The notes beneath the pieces were generated by a model. The model did no database searches. It worked only from the letters and a program-made list of their open reading frames with translations, and was not told the origin of the DNA. Shown piece by piece: positions 8,467-18,844 of a DNA stretch of 64,000 nt. Origin of the DNA: a bacterium (lineage in GTDB: Bacteria > Hinthialibacterota > Hinthialibacteria > H5-UNCL2); the NCBI GenBank assembly GCA_015075175.1, contig JABTUV010000004.1, forward strand, positions 310,001-374,000, given 5' to 3'. The position numbers and the translations under genes were made by a program. The stretch's first letter is position 1; every line of letters begins with the position of its first letter.

Positions 8467-8544
8467 GGTCAGCGCCTATTTTCGCGGCAAGTTCCACCCG
8501 TCACAAGGGTTTGCGCGGCAAAAATAGGCGCTGACCCTAATTTT
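8459..8544. repeat. R2 inverted repeat between convergent genes
   Basis: Arms TAGGGTCAGCGCCTATTTT and AAAATAGGCGCTGACCCTA are perfect complements around a 46-bp centre with GCGGCAA on either side. It contains the stop codons of both flanking convergent genes and may act as a bidirectional terminator. Confidence 0.9.
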
Positions 8545-9596
8545 CCGAGGATATCCCGCGCGCCATCCAGGTCGGCACCTGGCGGCGGCAGCGGCGCCCG
8601 TAAAATCGCTTCCAGCGCCTCCAACCAGCGGCCGGAGAGAAAGTCCTCCTCCGACAAGGGCAGAATCGGCAGGCGCGCCGGCAGTTCAGCCACGAACACG
8701 TCATGCTCGGCAAAGCCCGTCCGCGGCACATATACGATGGGGCGCCGCGACGACAGACACTCCGCGACCAGCCCGTAACCCAGTTTTCCCAGGACCACGT
8801 CGCACGCTTGGACGAGATCGGGATGATACACCGTGCCGTTGGGATAGACCGAGAGGTTGGGCGGCGTCGGCTCGTCCATGTCCTGGAGGAGATGAAACTG
8901 ATAGCCGCCCATTTTGGACATGGCGTCGAAGGGCAGTCGCTTTTCACCCAGGCCCCCGAATGAGATCAGCACGTGCACGCGCGCGGGGTCGAAGTGCAAG
9001 CGATCGCGCGTCGCCTGGCGCGACGCGCGCGGCGGGCGGAAGAGATGGCCGACGGGAACGATGCGCCGGAAACCTCGCATTTCCCCATGTAACGGCAGGC
9101 GAAACAGCGCCTCCACGCGACCGTGCGCGGCGCGAATCTCGTCCAGGAGACGGCGATAGTGCGGACGCGACGCCACAAAGGGTTCATAAATCCAATCCCA
9201 GGTGAAGTTGCTGATGGCAACGGCGGGCACGTTGGCGACGAAGCACGCCTCCATCGCCAGCGGCGCAATGTCGATGAGCGCGCCGCTTACGCCGTGTTCA
9301 CGCAAATCGTCGGCCAGCTCCACCACGCGCGCGTGGCGGCTCTCCCACAGGGCGGCAAACGCCGACAAGGTCGCATCCGCATCGGGATGGAAGCAGTCGC
9401 GTTGCACCGTGCCCACGTCCAGGTCGACGGAGACGAAGCGAAACGGCCGCGCCAGGTTCTGGCGAAAGAGCCACTCCGGCGCCGAGGTGTAAATCGAGAG
9501 ATCGACGCTTTCCGGCAGGCGCTCCATCAATGCCATCATGCGGGTACTGTGCCCGAAGCCGTGGCCGGAAATGAAACAGGTGAGAGATGGGTTCAC
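8469..9596 (-). CDS. Glycosyltransferase, MurG/GT28-like
   Basis: Putative GT-B glycosyltransferase, 375 aa, resembling the glycosyltransferase-like N-terminal half of L-arabinokinases. N-terminal ISGHGFGHSTRMMALMERL is the glycine-rich acceptor loop. The C-terminal half has YHPDLVQACDVVLGKLGYGL then VAECLSSRRPIVYVPR, the nucleotide-sugar binding helix-loop. It begins with GTG at 9596, overlapping the recJ stop (GTGA), so it is the last gene of the fadD-recJ operon. The final 25 residues, from GKLGSAPIFAAQ onward, are translated R2 repeat and the TGA lies in the repeat arm, so the native C-terminus was probably lost. Donor and acceptor unknown. Confidence 0.8.
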   Translation of the reverse strand: MNPSLTCFISGHGFGHSTRMMALMERLPESVDLSIYTSAPEWLFRQNLARPFRFVSVDLDVGTVQRDCFHPDADATLSAFAALWESRHARVVELADDLREHGVSGALIDIAPLAMEACFVANVPAVAISNFTWDWIYEPFVASRPHYRRLLDEIRAAHGRVEALFRLPLHGEMRGFRRIVPVGHLFRPPRASRQATRDRLHFDPARVHVLISFGGLGEKRLPFDAMSKMGGYQFHLLQDMDEPTPPNLSVYPNGTVYHPDLVQACDVVLGKLGYGLVAECLSSRRPIVYVPRTGFAEHDVFVAELPARLPILPLSEEDFLSGRWLEALEAILRAPLPPPGADLDGARDILGKLGSAPIFAAQTLVTGGTCRENRR

Positions 9597-12035
9597 TGGG
9601 GGCAGGCGAGGAGGTCGATCAGCTCGTCCGTGGTCATGTGGCGCAACCGCTCCAGCCAGGCCATTCCGGCCGCCTGGCGTTCCGACAGCGCGCGATAGGA
9701 GGGCGATTGCGAGAGATCGCGTCGGGCGGGCGCGTGGTTGAGAGCATAAACGCCCGACGCGCGCGGTAGGAGCAGTTCCAGTTCCGCGAAGGCCGCCACG
9801 GCCGCCTCGGCATGGTCGGCGCTGTTGCCTTCAGCTACCAGCAGCGCCTGCCAATCGGACAGCGACAGCGTGCGACCCGCGTTGCGGGCCAGTACTCGAT
9901 ACATGCCCGCCATCTCCTGCCGCCCGGGACAGAGCGACGCCAGCATGGCGTCACAGGCGTCCAACACGGACCGGGTCCAGAAAAGATGCACCTCCGCACC
10001 GGGACCCAGACAGGCGCCCAGACGGCGATAAAGCTCTTCCGTCTCGGGAGGCGCGATGACGGCCAACCGCCCGGCAAGCTGCGTCGGGACGCCGCCGCCG
10101 ATGGAGTCCCAGGTCATCGCGCCGGGCGCCGCGGGCAGGTGCGAGTTCTACTGAGACAGCCAGCGCGAGGCCCGCCCCTGCGTGACCAGGGTGCCCGCGC
10201 CGTCCGCAAGCAGAAACCGGCACAAAGCTCCGGCGCACGCGCGGAAGACTGCGATAGTCCAAGAGTCGCACCTCGCCCCGCCGGGCCTCCGTCGGATGGG
10301 AGTTCGCATCGACCTCCACCCGCTCGTGGTCGCGCACGTCCACCAGCTTGAGCTGCACGGTGGTCTCGCCGCGAAACTGGTTCCAACCCAACTCGAACGC
10401 CACGTCCACGCTCTCCCAGTCCAACCGTTCCAGCAGCGTACCCTTGCCGAAGCCGATCATGTCCAGTTTCTCCGCTTGACCGGGGAAGGTCCCCATCGGC
10501 GCGTAAACCTTCAGGTGGCCGTTGCCGACCGTCTGGGCGCGACTGCGGAGGTCCACATCGCGCAGGGCGAAGATGGGACGCGGATGGCCGCAGCCGTAAG
10601 GCTCCAGGAGGCTCAAGTCGGTGACGAGCCGGCGCGTGATCTGCGCCGGCTCCAGGGTGCGGGTGATGGTGAGGCCGGCCATCGGTTCGATCTCGACGCC
10701 CGAGCGGACCACGGCCATCTCAAAGGCGTCCCGGAAGGCGGGTAGGTTGGCGACCGGCAACTGAAAGCCGGCGGCGGCCTCGTGGCCGCCGTAGCGATCC
10801 AGCAGCCCTTGGCACTGCGCCAGCGCGGCCGTCACGTCCACCTTGCCCGCGGCGCGCGCCGAGCCGCAGGCCGTCTCGCCCTCGATGGCCAGCACCGCCA
10901 CGGGACGGTGCAGCGACTCCGCCAGCCTTGCCGCCACCAGCCCCACCACCCCGCGATGCCAGTCGCGATGCGCCAAGACCACCGTCTCCCGGTGCGCTAA
11001 CTCCGGGTCTTCCTCCAACATCTGGTATGCCTGCTTCTGAATGGCCTGCTCGCGGGCTTTCCGGTCGGCGTTGAGGTGTTCCACCTCACTTACGAGATCG
11101 ACCGCCTCCTCGCCGGAGGTGCTGGTGAGGAGGTCGAGAGCCAAGCGGGGGTCGGCCAGCCGGCCCGCCGCGTTCAGGCGCGGCGCCAGGAAAAAGGCGA
11201 TGTCGTCGGTGGAGATTGAGTCCAGCTTAACCCGGCAGGATTCCGCCAGCGCGGCCAGGCCCGGCCGGTGCTTGCCGCTGAAGGCCCGCAGGCCCGCGCG
11301 CACCAGGTCGCGGTTCTCGCCGAAAAGGGGCATCATGTCGGCGACCGTACCCAGGGCGACCAGGTCCAGATGCCGCTCGGCTTCCTCGCGCGGCACGACG
11401 CCCGCTTCCGCCAGCGCAACCGCCAGCTTGTAGGCCACCCCCGTGCCGGAGAGGTGCGGGTTGGGGTAGGCGCTGTCGGTCCGCTGCGGATTGACGTGCG
11501 CCAGCGCCGCCGGCAGGCGCTCGGGGGGACGGTGATGGTCGGTGATAATCACGTCCATACCGTGCCCGCGCGCCGCCTCCACCTCCTCCACAGCGGAGGT
11601 TCCGCAATCGACGGTAAGAACCAGCGTCACCCCTTCCAACGCGGCCTCCTGCAACCGGGCGGAGGAGACCCCGTAGCCCTCGTCGGTGCGATGCGGCACG
11701 TGGGCTGCCGCGCACCAGCCGTTGCGCCGCAGGAGGTCATAGAGCAGCGTGGTCCCCGCCACGCCGTCCACGTCGTAATCGCCGTGCACGAGGATGCGCT
11801 CGCGCCGCTCTCGCGCCTGCCGGAGGCGTTCCACGGCCACCACGATGTCGGGAAGCAGTGAAGGTGAATGGAGTTCGGGCGTTTTGCCGAAGACGAACCG
11901 CTCGGCGGATGGGGCGTCCCGCAGGCCCCGCAACCACAAGACTCCCGCCACGATGGGATGGACGCCGAGCGCCGCCGCCAGCGAGTCGACCGCCGGCTGG
12001 TCCCAGCTCTCCTCTCTCCATTGGCGGCGTTTCAT
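9593..12035 (-). CDS. recJ: Single-strand DNA 5'-3' exonuclease RecJ (frameshifted C-terminus)
   Basis: Exonuclease of RecF-pathway recombination and mismatch repair. From ATG 12035, DHH-domain motifs are HGDYDVDG (residues 85-91), TVDCGTSA (141-148) and the DHH triad in IITDHHRPPERLP (163-175). DHHA1 follows with HRDWHRGVVGLVAARLAESL and RYGGHEAAAGFQ, then an OB-type domain. The long frame derails near 10230. The natural-looking continuation RFLLADGAGTLVTQGRASRW lies in another frame, meets a TAG near 10150, then runs on through VIAPPETEELYRRLGA to 9593. I treat these as one gene with two sequence errors or lesions. It starts inside the fadD stop (ATGA) and overlaps the glycosyltransferase start, so the three genes form one operon. 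Confidence 0.88.
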
Positions 12036-13543
12036 GCCTCGTCTTTCAGTCTTTCCAGTTCCCGCCTGCGAAGCAGGACCTTCTGCACCTTGCCGGTCGC
12101 CGTCTTGGGCAACTGAGCGATGCTCTCCCAGTGCACGGGAATCTTGTAGCGGCCCAATCGCTCCTTGCACCAGCCGGCCAGTTCGTGGAAGTCCAGGCGC
12201 GTCTCCTCGGACGCCGGGACCACGAACGCCTTCGGCACTTCGGTCTTCAGGGCGTCGGGAACTCCCACGACCGCCGCCTCAAGCACCGCCGGATGTTCGA
12301 CCAGAACGTCCTCGATCTCGCGGGGATAGATGTTCTCCCCGGCGCACACGATAACATCTTTTTTGCGTCCGACAATAGAGACGTAGCCGGCCTCGTCGAT
12401 GCGGGCCAGATCGCCGGTCCGCAGCCAGCCGTCGGGCGTGAGGGCGGCGGCGGTCGCTTGGGGATTCTTGAAGTAACCCTTCATGATGTTGGGGCCGCGC
12501 GCCCACAGTTCCCCCTCACGGCCCGCGGGTACCGGCCGACCCTCCTCGTCGCGCACCGACAGCTCGGTTCCCGGAAAACCCCGACCCACGGTACCCTTCT
12601 TGTTGTCGCCTGGCACGTTGCTCGTCAACACGGGTGCGGCTTCGGTCAGCCCGTAGCCCTCGCAGACATGGCAGCCCACGCGGCTCTCGAAGGCCCGCTG
12701 GATTTCCGGCGGCATCGGTCCGCCCCCGGACACGCAGACCCGCAACTTGTGCATGCCAGGCATCCCCTCCGGCGCGTAACGGGCCAGAAGCCCGTACATC
12801 GGCGGCACGGCGATGAACACGCCCGACGGATACTCCGTGAATTGCTTGAGCAGGACTTTCGGGTTGAAGGACTCGTGTACCAGGAGCGTCGCGCCGGTGA
12901 AAAAGCCGGACAGTAGCTCGGTCGTCACGGCGAAGATGTGGAACATGGGCAGGACAAGATAGAAGTGGTCGTTGGGCGTGAATCCATAGCCGTCGGCGTA
13001 TTGCCGTTCGTTGGCGAGGAAGTTGGCGTGGGTGAGCATGACGCCCTTGGGATCGCCGGTCGTGCCCGAGGTGTAGAGGATCATGGCCAGGTCGTCGGGG
13101 CGGGTGTGAGGTTCGGCGACGGCGGCGGACGTTGCGGGAAGCTCTTCCAGGTTGACAAGCTGCAAGGAATGAGATGCTTGCGAGAGGATGTCGGCGACGG
13201 CGGCGGCGAGGGGGGCGGTCTTGTGCGTGTGCATGAGCGCGCGTTGTTCGGAGTGTTCAGCCAACCGGGCCAGTTCGGCGGGCGCCTGCAGCGGGTTCAT
13301 GGGCACGAGCGAGCGCCCTGCCCGCAACGCCCCAAAGAACCCCGCCACGTAACTCGGATGGTTCTGGCCCAACAGCCCGACGTGGGGCGAGTCGATGCCT
13401 GCCAGCGCCGCTCCCACCTGCTCGATGCGCCGCTCCAGCGCAGCGTAACTCCACACCTGGTCCTCGAAAATGACGGCCGCCTTGTCCGGCCAGGTGCGAC
13501 AACTCTGGACGAGCTGTCGGTCCAGGGTCGTATTGAGGTTCAT
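12032..13543 (-). CDS. Long-chain fatty acid--CoA ligase (AMP-binding)
   Basis: Adenylate-forming enzyme, 503 aa, activating a fatty acid with ATP and CoA. P-loop LYTSGTTGDPKGVMLTHANF (about residues 160-179), A5 motif GYGLTEAAPVLTSN, A7 GWLRTGDLARIDEAGY, A8 IVGRKKDVI and the catalytic lysine at KTATGKVQK near the C-terminus are all present. No membrane segment. The start is ATG 13543, preceded by GGAGG with 9-nt spacing; longer reading upstream lacks a site. It overlaps recJ by 4 nt. Acyl chain length cannot be told from sequence, and medium-chain or aryl acids remain possible. Confidence 0.92.
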   Translation of the reverse strand: MNLNTTLDRQLVQSCRTWPDKAAVIFEDQVWSYAALERRIEQVGAALAGIDSPHVGLLGQNHPSYVAGFFGALRAGRSLVPMNPLQAPAELARLAEHSEQRALMHTHKTAPLAAAVADILSQASHSLQLVNLEELPATSAAVAEPHTRPDDLAMILYTSGTTGDPKGVMLTHANFLANERQYADGYGFTPNDHFYLVLPMFHIFAVTTELLSGFFTGATLLVHESFNPKVLLKQFTEYPSGVFIAVPPMYGLLARYAPEGMPGMHKLRVCVSGGGPMPPEIQRAFESRVGCHVCEGYGLTEAAPVLTSNVPGDNKKGTVGRGFPGTELSVRDEEGRPVPAGREGELWARGPNIMKGYFKNPQATAAALTPDGWLRTGDLARIDEAGYVSIVGRKKDVIVCAGENIYPREIEDVLVEHPAVLEAAVVGVPDALKTEVPKAFVVPASEETRLDFHELAGWCKERLGRYKIPVHWESIAQLPKTATGKVQKVLLRRRELERLKDEA

Positions 13544-13762
13544 TCTCTCTTGCCTCCGTGCCCGTTTCAAAAACTCACTCGCAGCTTCCGGGCCGAACTT
13601 AAGTGTAGTAAAATAAGACAGATCAGTTTCAGGCGCCGGGTAAGGCGCGGCACAGCGGAGACCCCCGCCGCCACTCTCGCGTCCCACCGCGTGGAGGTTA
13701 TCCTAAACGATTGCAGCGGACTTGGCCAGACCGAAACCACTGCGCCCGAAACCACCGCCCCC

Positions 13763-13828
13763 TGTCATTTCGACCGAAACCATCTGTCACTTCGACCGAA
13801 ACCATCTGTCATTTCGACCGAAACCATC
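13763..13828. repeat. Three 22-bp tandem units budding from R1
   Basis: Units start at 13763, 13785 and 13807. Each begins TGTCA(T/C)TTCGACCGAAA and ends CCATC; the next 'unit' is the left arm of the R1 palindrome itself. Degenerate copies (GACCGAAACCACTG, CCCGAAACCACCG) precede them from about 13728. Confidence 0.9.
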
Positions 13829-13914
13829 TGTCATTTCGACCGCAGGGAGAAATCTTCGGCCTTGCGCCGGGCCAGCCGGGTGGGCCAGGATTTCTCCCTG
13901 CGGTCGAAATGACA
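13829..13914. repeat. R1 palindromic element
   Basis: Arms TGTCATTTCGACCGCAGGG + AGAAATC and GATTTCTCCCTGCGG + TCGAAATGACA are perfect complements around a GC-rich 34-bp core. Degenerate echoes follow to about 13965 (GGGGCGAAATGACAGTAATG). It fills the gap between the divergent acyl-CoA ligase and glycoside hydrolase genes. Confidence 0.95.
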
Positions 13915-14028
13915 GCAACGTCACAATGGCAGCAGGGGCGAAATGACAGTAATGGTCGAAAAGCCTCTGGCGGTCTAGACCACTTCGTGCCATGAATAGC
14001 GCCATTCCGTACGTGGGAGGTTTTCATC

Positions 14029-16933
14029 ATGCCGTTGCGCCTTGGGGCTATCGCCATGCTTGTCGGATTGACCACTTGGGCCTACGCTGAGCACCCCGTG
14101 GACCGTTACAACCTGACGTGGACTTCCCCCAGCCCGGACTCGCAAGGGTCCATGCCGCTCGGGAATGGCGACATCGGGATCAACGTCTGGGTCGAGCCGG
14201 ACGGCGACCTGCGGTTTCTCATCGGCAAGACGGACGCCTGGTCGGAGGATACGCGCCTCTCCAAGGTCGGCAAGGTGCGCGTCCATTTGGACCCCAACCC
14301 CTTTATCGCGGGACAGCCGTTCATGCAGACGCTCAAACTTTCCGATGGGGAAATCGAGATCGTGGCCGGCGATCCGGCGACGCGTATCGTCGTCTGGGTG
14401 GATGCCAACCATCCCGTCATTCACGTCGAGGTCGCGGGCGAGCAACCGCTGCGCATGAGCGCCACCTCGGAAATCTGGCGCACCTACGCCCGCACCATCA
14501 AGAAGGGCGACCGCGAGGAGTTCGCCTTTCTAGGCCTTGAGAATGGGCCGGACCCCATCGTGGTCTATCCCGACGACGTGGTCGAGAATCAGAAGGATCG
14601 TGTGATCTGGTACCACCGCAACAAGACCTCGCCCTGGAAGTTCAACATGCAACTGCAAGGGCTTGGCGACTTGACCCAGACTTACAAAGACCCGCTGCTC
14701 AACTTGACGTTCGGCGCCATGCTGGTCTGCGACGGACTCGTGTCCGATACGTCCACTTCACTGGTGTCCAGGGAACCTCGAACGGGCTTTCATCTCACGG
14801 TCCATCCCTTCACGAATCAGACGGAGACGGTGGAGGCCTGGCTGTCGGAGCTGGAGGCGCAGGTCAAGGCGTCCCAAAGCCTCGACCTTGAGCGGTGCCG
14901 GACGGCGCATCGCGCCTGGTGGAAGGCGTACTTCGACCGCAGCTGGATTCGCGCGAGCAATGCGTCGCTGCAGGAAAAAACACTGACGGTACCGCTGGAT
15001 CCGCTGACCACGCCGCGCACGCCCTTGCGCCTGGGAGCCGATCCCAACGGCGAGAATCGGTTCACCGGCGGCTTGGACGAGGTGGTCATTCTCACGACCG
15101 CCCTGTCCGCGGGAGAAATCGAGGACCTGGCGACAGGCCGGGCCGCTCCCAAGACGGGGGTGGGCGCATGGAGCTTCGAGGGCAAGGCCGGGTTATTTCA
15201 GAACCAGGCCGCCGATTGGAGCCTGGCGCCGTCGGGCGCGGTCAGGCGCCGCCGCCGGGCGCGTCAGGCAGGCGATCGAACTGACGGGCGGCTGGCTGCA
15301 GGCGCCGGAGCGCGGAGAGTTGCGCCTGCGTGAGGCCTTCACGCTGGCCGCCTGGGTCAAGCCGGACGCCGCCTTTTCGGGCGACGGCCGCATCATCGAC
15401 AAGGCCCTTCCCGGAACCGACAACGGCTATCTGTTGGACATCCACCAGGGCAGGCCGCGCGTGATCGTGAAGAGCGCCGCCCTTTCCGGCCCGACCAAGG
15501 TGCCCGCCGGCGAGTGGAGCCACATGGCGGCGACCTTTGACGTGACGAAGGGACTGGTTCTCTATCTGAACGGCAAAGCCGTGGCGGAAAAGCGACCGAT
15601 TGAGCTGCCCATCGATCCCGAGTGGCTCTCCCAGGCGCACGCCATGCTGCGCTTCGTTTATGCCGCGGCGGGGCGCGGCGCCTATCCCCTCAAGTTCAAC
15701 GGTTCCATCTTCACCGTGGCCGGCGGCGGCTACGATGACGACTATCGCGCCTGGGGCGGCGGCTACTGGTTCCAGAACACCCGCCTGCCCTACTGGCCCA
15801 TGCTCGTGTCCGGCGATTTCGACCTCATGCAGCCCTTCTTTAAACTCTACATGGACATCCTGCCCCTCTCGAAGGAGCGCTGCCGGCGCTATTTCAATCA
15901 CGACGGCGCGCTCATCCCCGAGATGATCTGGTTCTGGGGGACCTATCCCAATCGCGTCTATGGCTGGAACCGAGAGGGCCGCAGCGTGGACTGGGTCGAG
16001 GCCGGCCGCATCATCCATCATTATAACAACATGCTGGAACTATTGGCGATCATGCTCGACTACCATGCCTTTACGAAAGATGAGACGTTCCTGAAAGAGA
16101 AGCTGGTCCCGATGGCCAGGGAACTTTTGACCTTCTTCGACGAGCACTATCCGCGCGATCCCGACGGAAAGTTCGTGATCCCGAGGGGCATGGCTCTGGA
16201 GAGCTGGGACGACGTGAGGAATCCCGCGCAGGACATCGCCGGCCTGCACTGGGTTCTGGAGGGACTCCTGCGACTCCCGGAATCCGCGTATTCGTCCGAG
16301 TTGCGGGCGCGCTGGAAGAACCTGCGCGAGGCCCTGCCGCCCTTGGCGACAACAACTACGCCGGAGGGGAAAAAGAAGCTGGCGGTCGGCGACGTCAATC
16401 CCGGCCCGCGCCGCAACGTCGAGGTTCCCGAACTCTACTCGGTCTTCCCCTTCCGCATTTACGGCGTCGGCAAACCCGATCTGGAGTTGGCCCGCACCAC
16501 CTGGCGCGAGCGCGACCTCCGCTACTACTGGGGCTGGCATCAGGACGACATCTGGGCGGCCATGCTGGGCATGACCGAGGAGGCCAGGAGCTACCTGGTC
16601 CAGCGCATGTTGCCGTCCAACAACACGATCCGTCAGGGGCGCTCGGACAGCGGCCAGCGTTTCCCCGTCTTCTGGGGGCCGGGCCACGACTGGACACCCG
16701 ACGGCGACCACCAAGGGGTCGCCATCACGACGTTACAAGCCATGCTCCTGCAATACAACGGCGACATCAAGCTCTTCCCCGCCTGGCCCCGCGACTGGGA
16801 CGTCGACTTCAAACTGCGTGCGCCTGATCGCACCGCGGTCGAGGGAACCTACCGGGCGGGCAAACTGATCCGTCTCGTCGTCACGCCCAAGGAACGCGAA
16901 AAGGACATTGTGTTGCCGGAGTGGCTGAAGTAA
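14029..16933 (+). CDS. Secreted glycoside hydrolase (DUF5703/GH95-like) with inserted LamG domain
   Basis: Exported carbohydrate-active protein. The signal peptide (MPLRLGAIAMLVGLTTWAYA) is cut before EHPV. The N-terminal beta domain has MPLGNGDIGINVWVEPDGD and IGKTDAWSEDTRL, the DUF5703 signature, related to alpha-L-fucosidase-type (alpha/alpha)6 enzymes. The catalytic-barrel text GRGAYPLKFNGSIFTV, RAWGGGYWFQNTRLPYWPML and PGHDWTPDGDHQGVAI follows. Between them sits a LamG/concanavalin-like domain (WVKPDAAFSGDGRIIDK ... GEWSHMAATFDVTKGLVLYL). The domain is thus nested, splitting the hydrolase. One base too many near 15242 breaks the frame; reading AAAGRVRQAIELTGGWLQAP restores it. GGGAGG lies 8-9 nt before ATG 14029. 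Substrate unknown; the sialate esterase downstream suggests decorated glycans. Confidence 0.85.
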
Positions 16934-17119
16934 CCTCGCACGATTGGGATTACCAAGGCGGCCGGCAAACGGCTGGCCTGGAAAGTCGGGCGCCGGCGCA
17001 GTGCGCTGCGCAACTACGGCGTCTGGACGCCCGGTATAATGTGGCCGATGTCGTGACAATACGATTAAGATTACGACTGCGAATTACGATTACCAACCGT
17101 AATCACGGAGGATGATGTG
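16934..17119. repeat. Intergenic R3 and R8 repeats
   Basis: R3 copy at 16998-17017 (GCAGTGCGCTGCGCAACTAC) and an R8 stretch at 17053-17105 made of short ATTACGATT / GATTACC words. No gene. Confidence 0.7.
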
Positions 17120-18637
17120 ATGATCCGCCTATGCTTGCCCGCACTTCTTCTTTCCATCCTGTCCATCATGCTTGCCCTGCCGGCCGAGGCGCTGGCTGTG
17201 GATGCCGGCGGTCTTTTCAGACCACATGGTGCTGCAACAGAGGCAGCGCCTCACGATATGGGGCTGGGCCGATCCGGGCGAGAAAGTGGAAGTGCGGATC
17301 GCGGGCCGCAAGGCCACCGCCCAAGCCGACGCGGCGGGCCGCTGGGCGGTTCGCCTGGCGCCGCTCCGGGCGGGCGGACCCTACGAAATGGTCGTAGAAG
17401 GTCGAGTCGCCAGCCTCACGCTTTCCGACGTGCTGGTCGGCGAAGTCTGATATGCTCGGGCCAGTCCAACATGGAGTGGCTGCTCTCGCACGCGTAACGC
17501 CGAGGAGGAAGTGCGGGCGGCCGATCATCCGCGCCTGCGGCTTCGACCGTCGCCCGAAAACCGCCGACGCGCCCCAGGAGGATTTCGAAGGGCGCTGGAG
17601 CGTCTGTACGCCCGAGACTGCGCCGAAGTTCTCGGCCGTCGGATACTTCTTCGGACGGGCTTTGCTCACCGAATTGGACGTGCCGGTGGGACTCATCAAC
17701 AGTTCCTGGGGCGGGACGGTCGCGGAGGCCTGGGTCAGCGCAGAGGCGCTGGCGGCCGAGCCGAAACGCGCCCGATTCTGGACGCCTGGCAGAAGCGTAT
17801 CCGCGAATATCCGGCGGCGGTCGAGAAATACCAAGAGGAGCGGGCGGCTGGCAGGCGGCGGGCAGCCCCGCGGGCAAGGAGCCGCGCCGCCCCAGCCTGG
17901 CGATGCAGAATGCGCCCGCCCGCCTCTACAACGGCATGATCGCCCCGCTGCTTCCCTTCCCCGTGCGCGGCGCCATCTGGTACCAGGGTGAGTCCAACGC
18001 GGGCCGCGCCCACCAGTACCGGAAGCTCCTGCCGCTCCTGATCCGCGACTGGCGCGCCGCCTGGAGCCAGCCTTCCCTCGCATTCGGGATCGTGCAACTG
18101 GCCAACTTCTACGCCCGGAAACCGCAGCCGGCCGAGAGTTCCTGGGCGGAGCTGCGGGAAGCGCAGAACATGGCGCTACGCCTGCCCCACACCGGCCTGG
18201 CGGTCGCCATCGACATCGGTGACGCCAGCGACATCCATCCCAGAAACAAACAGGACGTGGGCGCTCGGCTGGCCGCCTGGGCGCTGGCGCGCGTCTACCG
18301 AGTCAAGATGGAATACTCCGGCCCGAGTTATCGAGGGATGAAGATCGACGACGGCAGCATCCTGCTCCACTTCGCACACGTCGGTGGTGGGCTGGTCCTC
18401 AAAGAGGGTCAGGCTTTCGCCATCGCGGGCGAAGATCGGAGATTCGTCTGGGCTAATGCGCGAGTCGAGGGTGAGCGCGTGCGCGTCTGGAGTCCCGCCG
18501 TTCCCCGCCCCGTGGCGGTGCGATACGCCTGGGCCGACAATCCCGACGCCGTGCTTTTCAACGCCGCGGGGTTTCCAGCGTCGCCCTTCCGTACCGACGA
18601 CTGGCCGGGCCTGACGGTCGGAAACCTGACGCCGTAG
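17120..18637 (+). CDS. Sialate O-acetylesterase, SGNH/SASA family (several frameshifts)
   Basis: Secreted esterase removing O-acetyl groups from sialic acids or other glycans. A signal peptide ([20 protein letters not shown]) starts at ATG 17120, eight bases after GGAGG. Family blocks follow in several frames: [20 protein letters not shown] with an Ig-like N-domain, CSGQSNMEW with the nucleophile Ser (about 17455-17480), [18 protein letters not shown] (oxyanion Gly/Asn), [13 protein letters not shown], and a C-terminal beta domain ending GNLTP. The catalytic-Asp/His region ([11 protein letters not shown]) is intact. At least four frameshifts are needed between 17200 and 17900, after which the frame is clean for 240 codons, so this is sequencing error or a young pseudogene. 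Same strand as the hydrolase, so probably the same polysaccharide-use unit. Confidence 0.82.
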
Positions 18638-18844
18638 CGGTGGAATATGGAGTGCGGCAGCTTGCTGCCGCGCCTCGCGCTTTATCCCCCCCAGCCCTCC
18701 TTGTTAAGGGGGGAGTAAGCTCCTGCCTCGGACTTGACTTGCTTTGACCCCTTTGATAGTTTCCAGACTCCAATCCAGGCGACGCTTCAGTTGTGCGGCA
18801 ACTGAAGTCCCCCTCGGTAGAATCCCCCTAGTGGAGAGGGTTTG
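18638..18844 (+). promoter_or_regulatory. R5 hairpin and candidate promoter before the EF-G paralogue
   Basis: R5 hairpin GCGGCAGC-TT-GCTGCCGC at 18654-18671, then a CCCCCCAGCC/GTTAAGGGGGGAG inverted tract (18688-18716). A weak TTGACT...TAGTTT pair (17-bp gap) lies near 18734-18762. No gene. Confidence 0.4.

Noticed and set aside
12938-13912. Plus-strand frame ending DFSLRSK near the R1 element
   Set aside because: It is antisense to the acyl-CoA ligase, then translated R1; the ending is what R1 encodes in that frame wherever it occurs.
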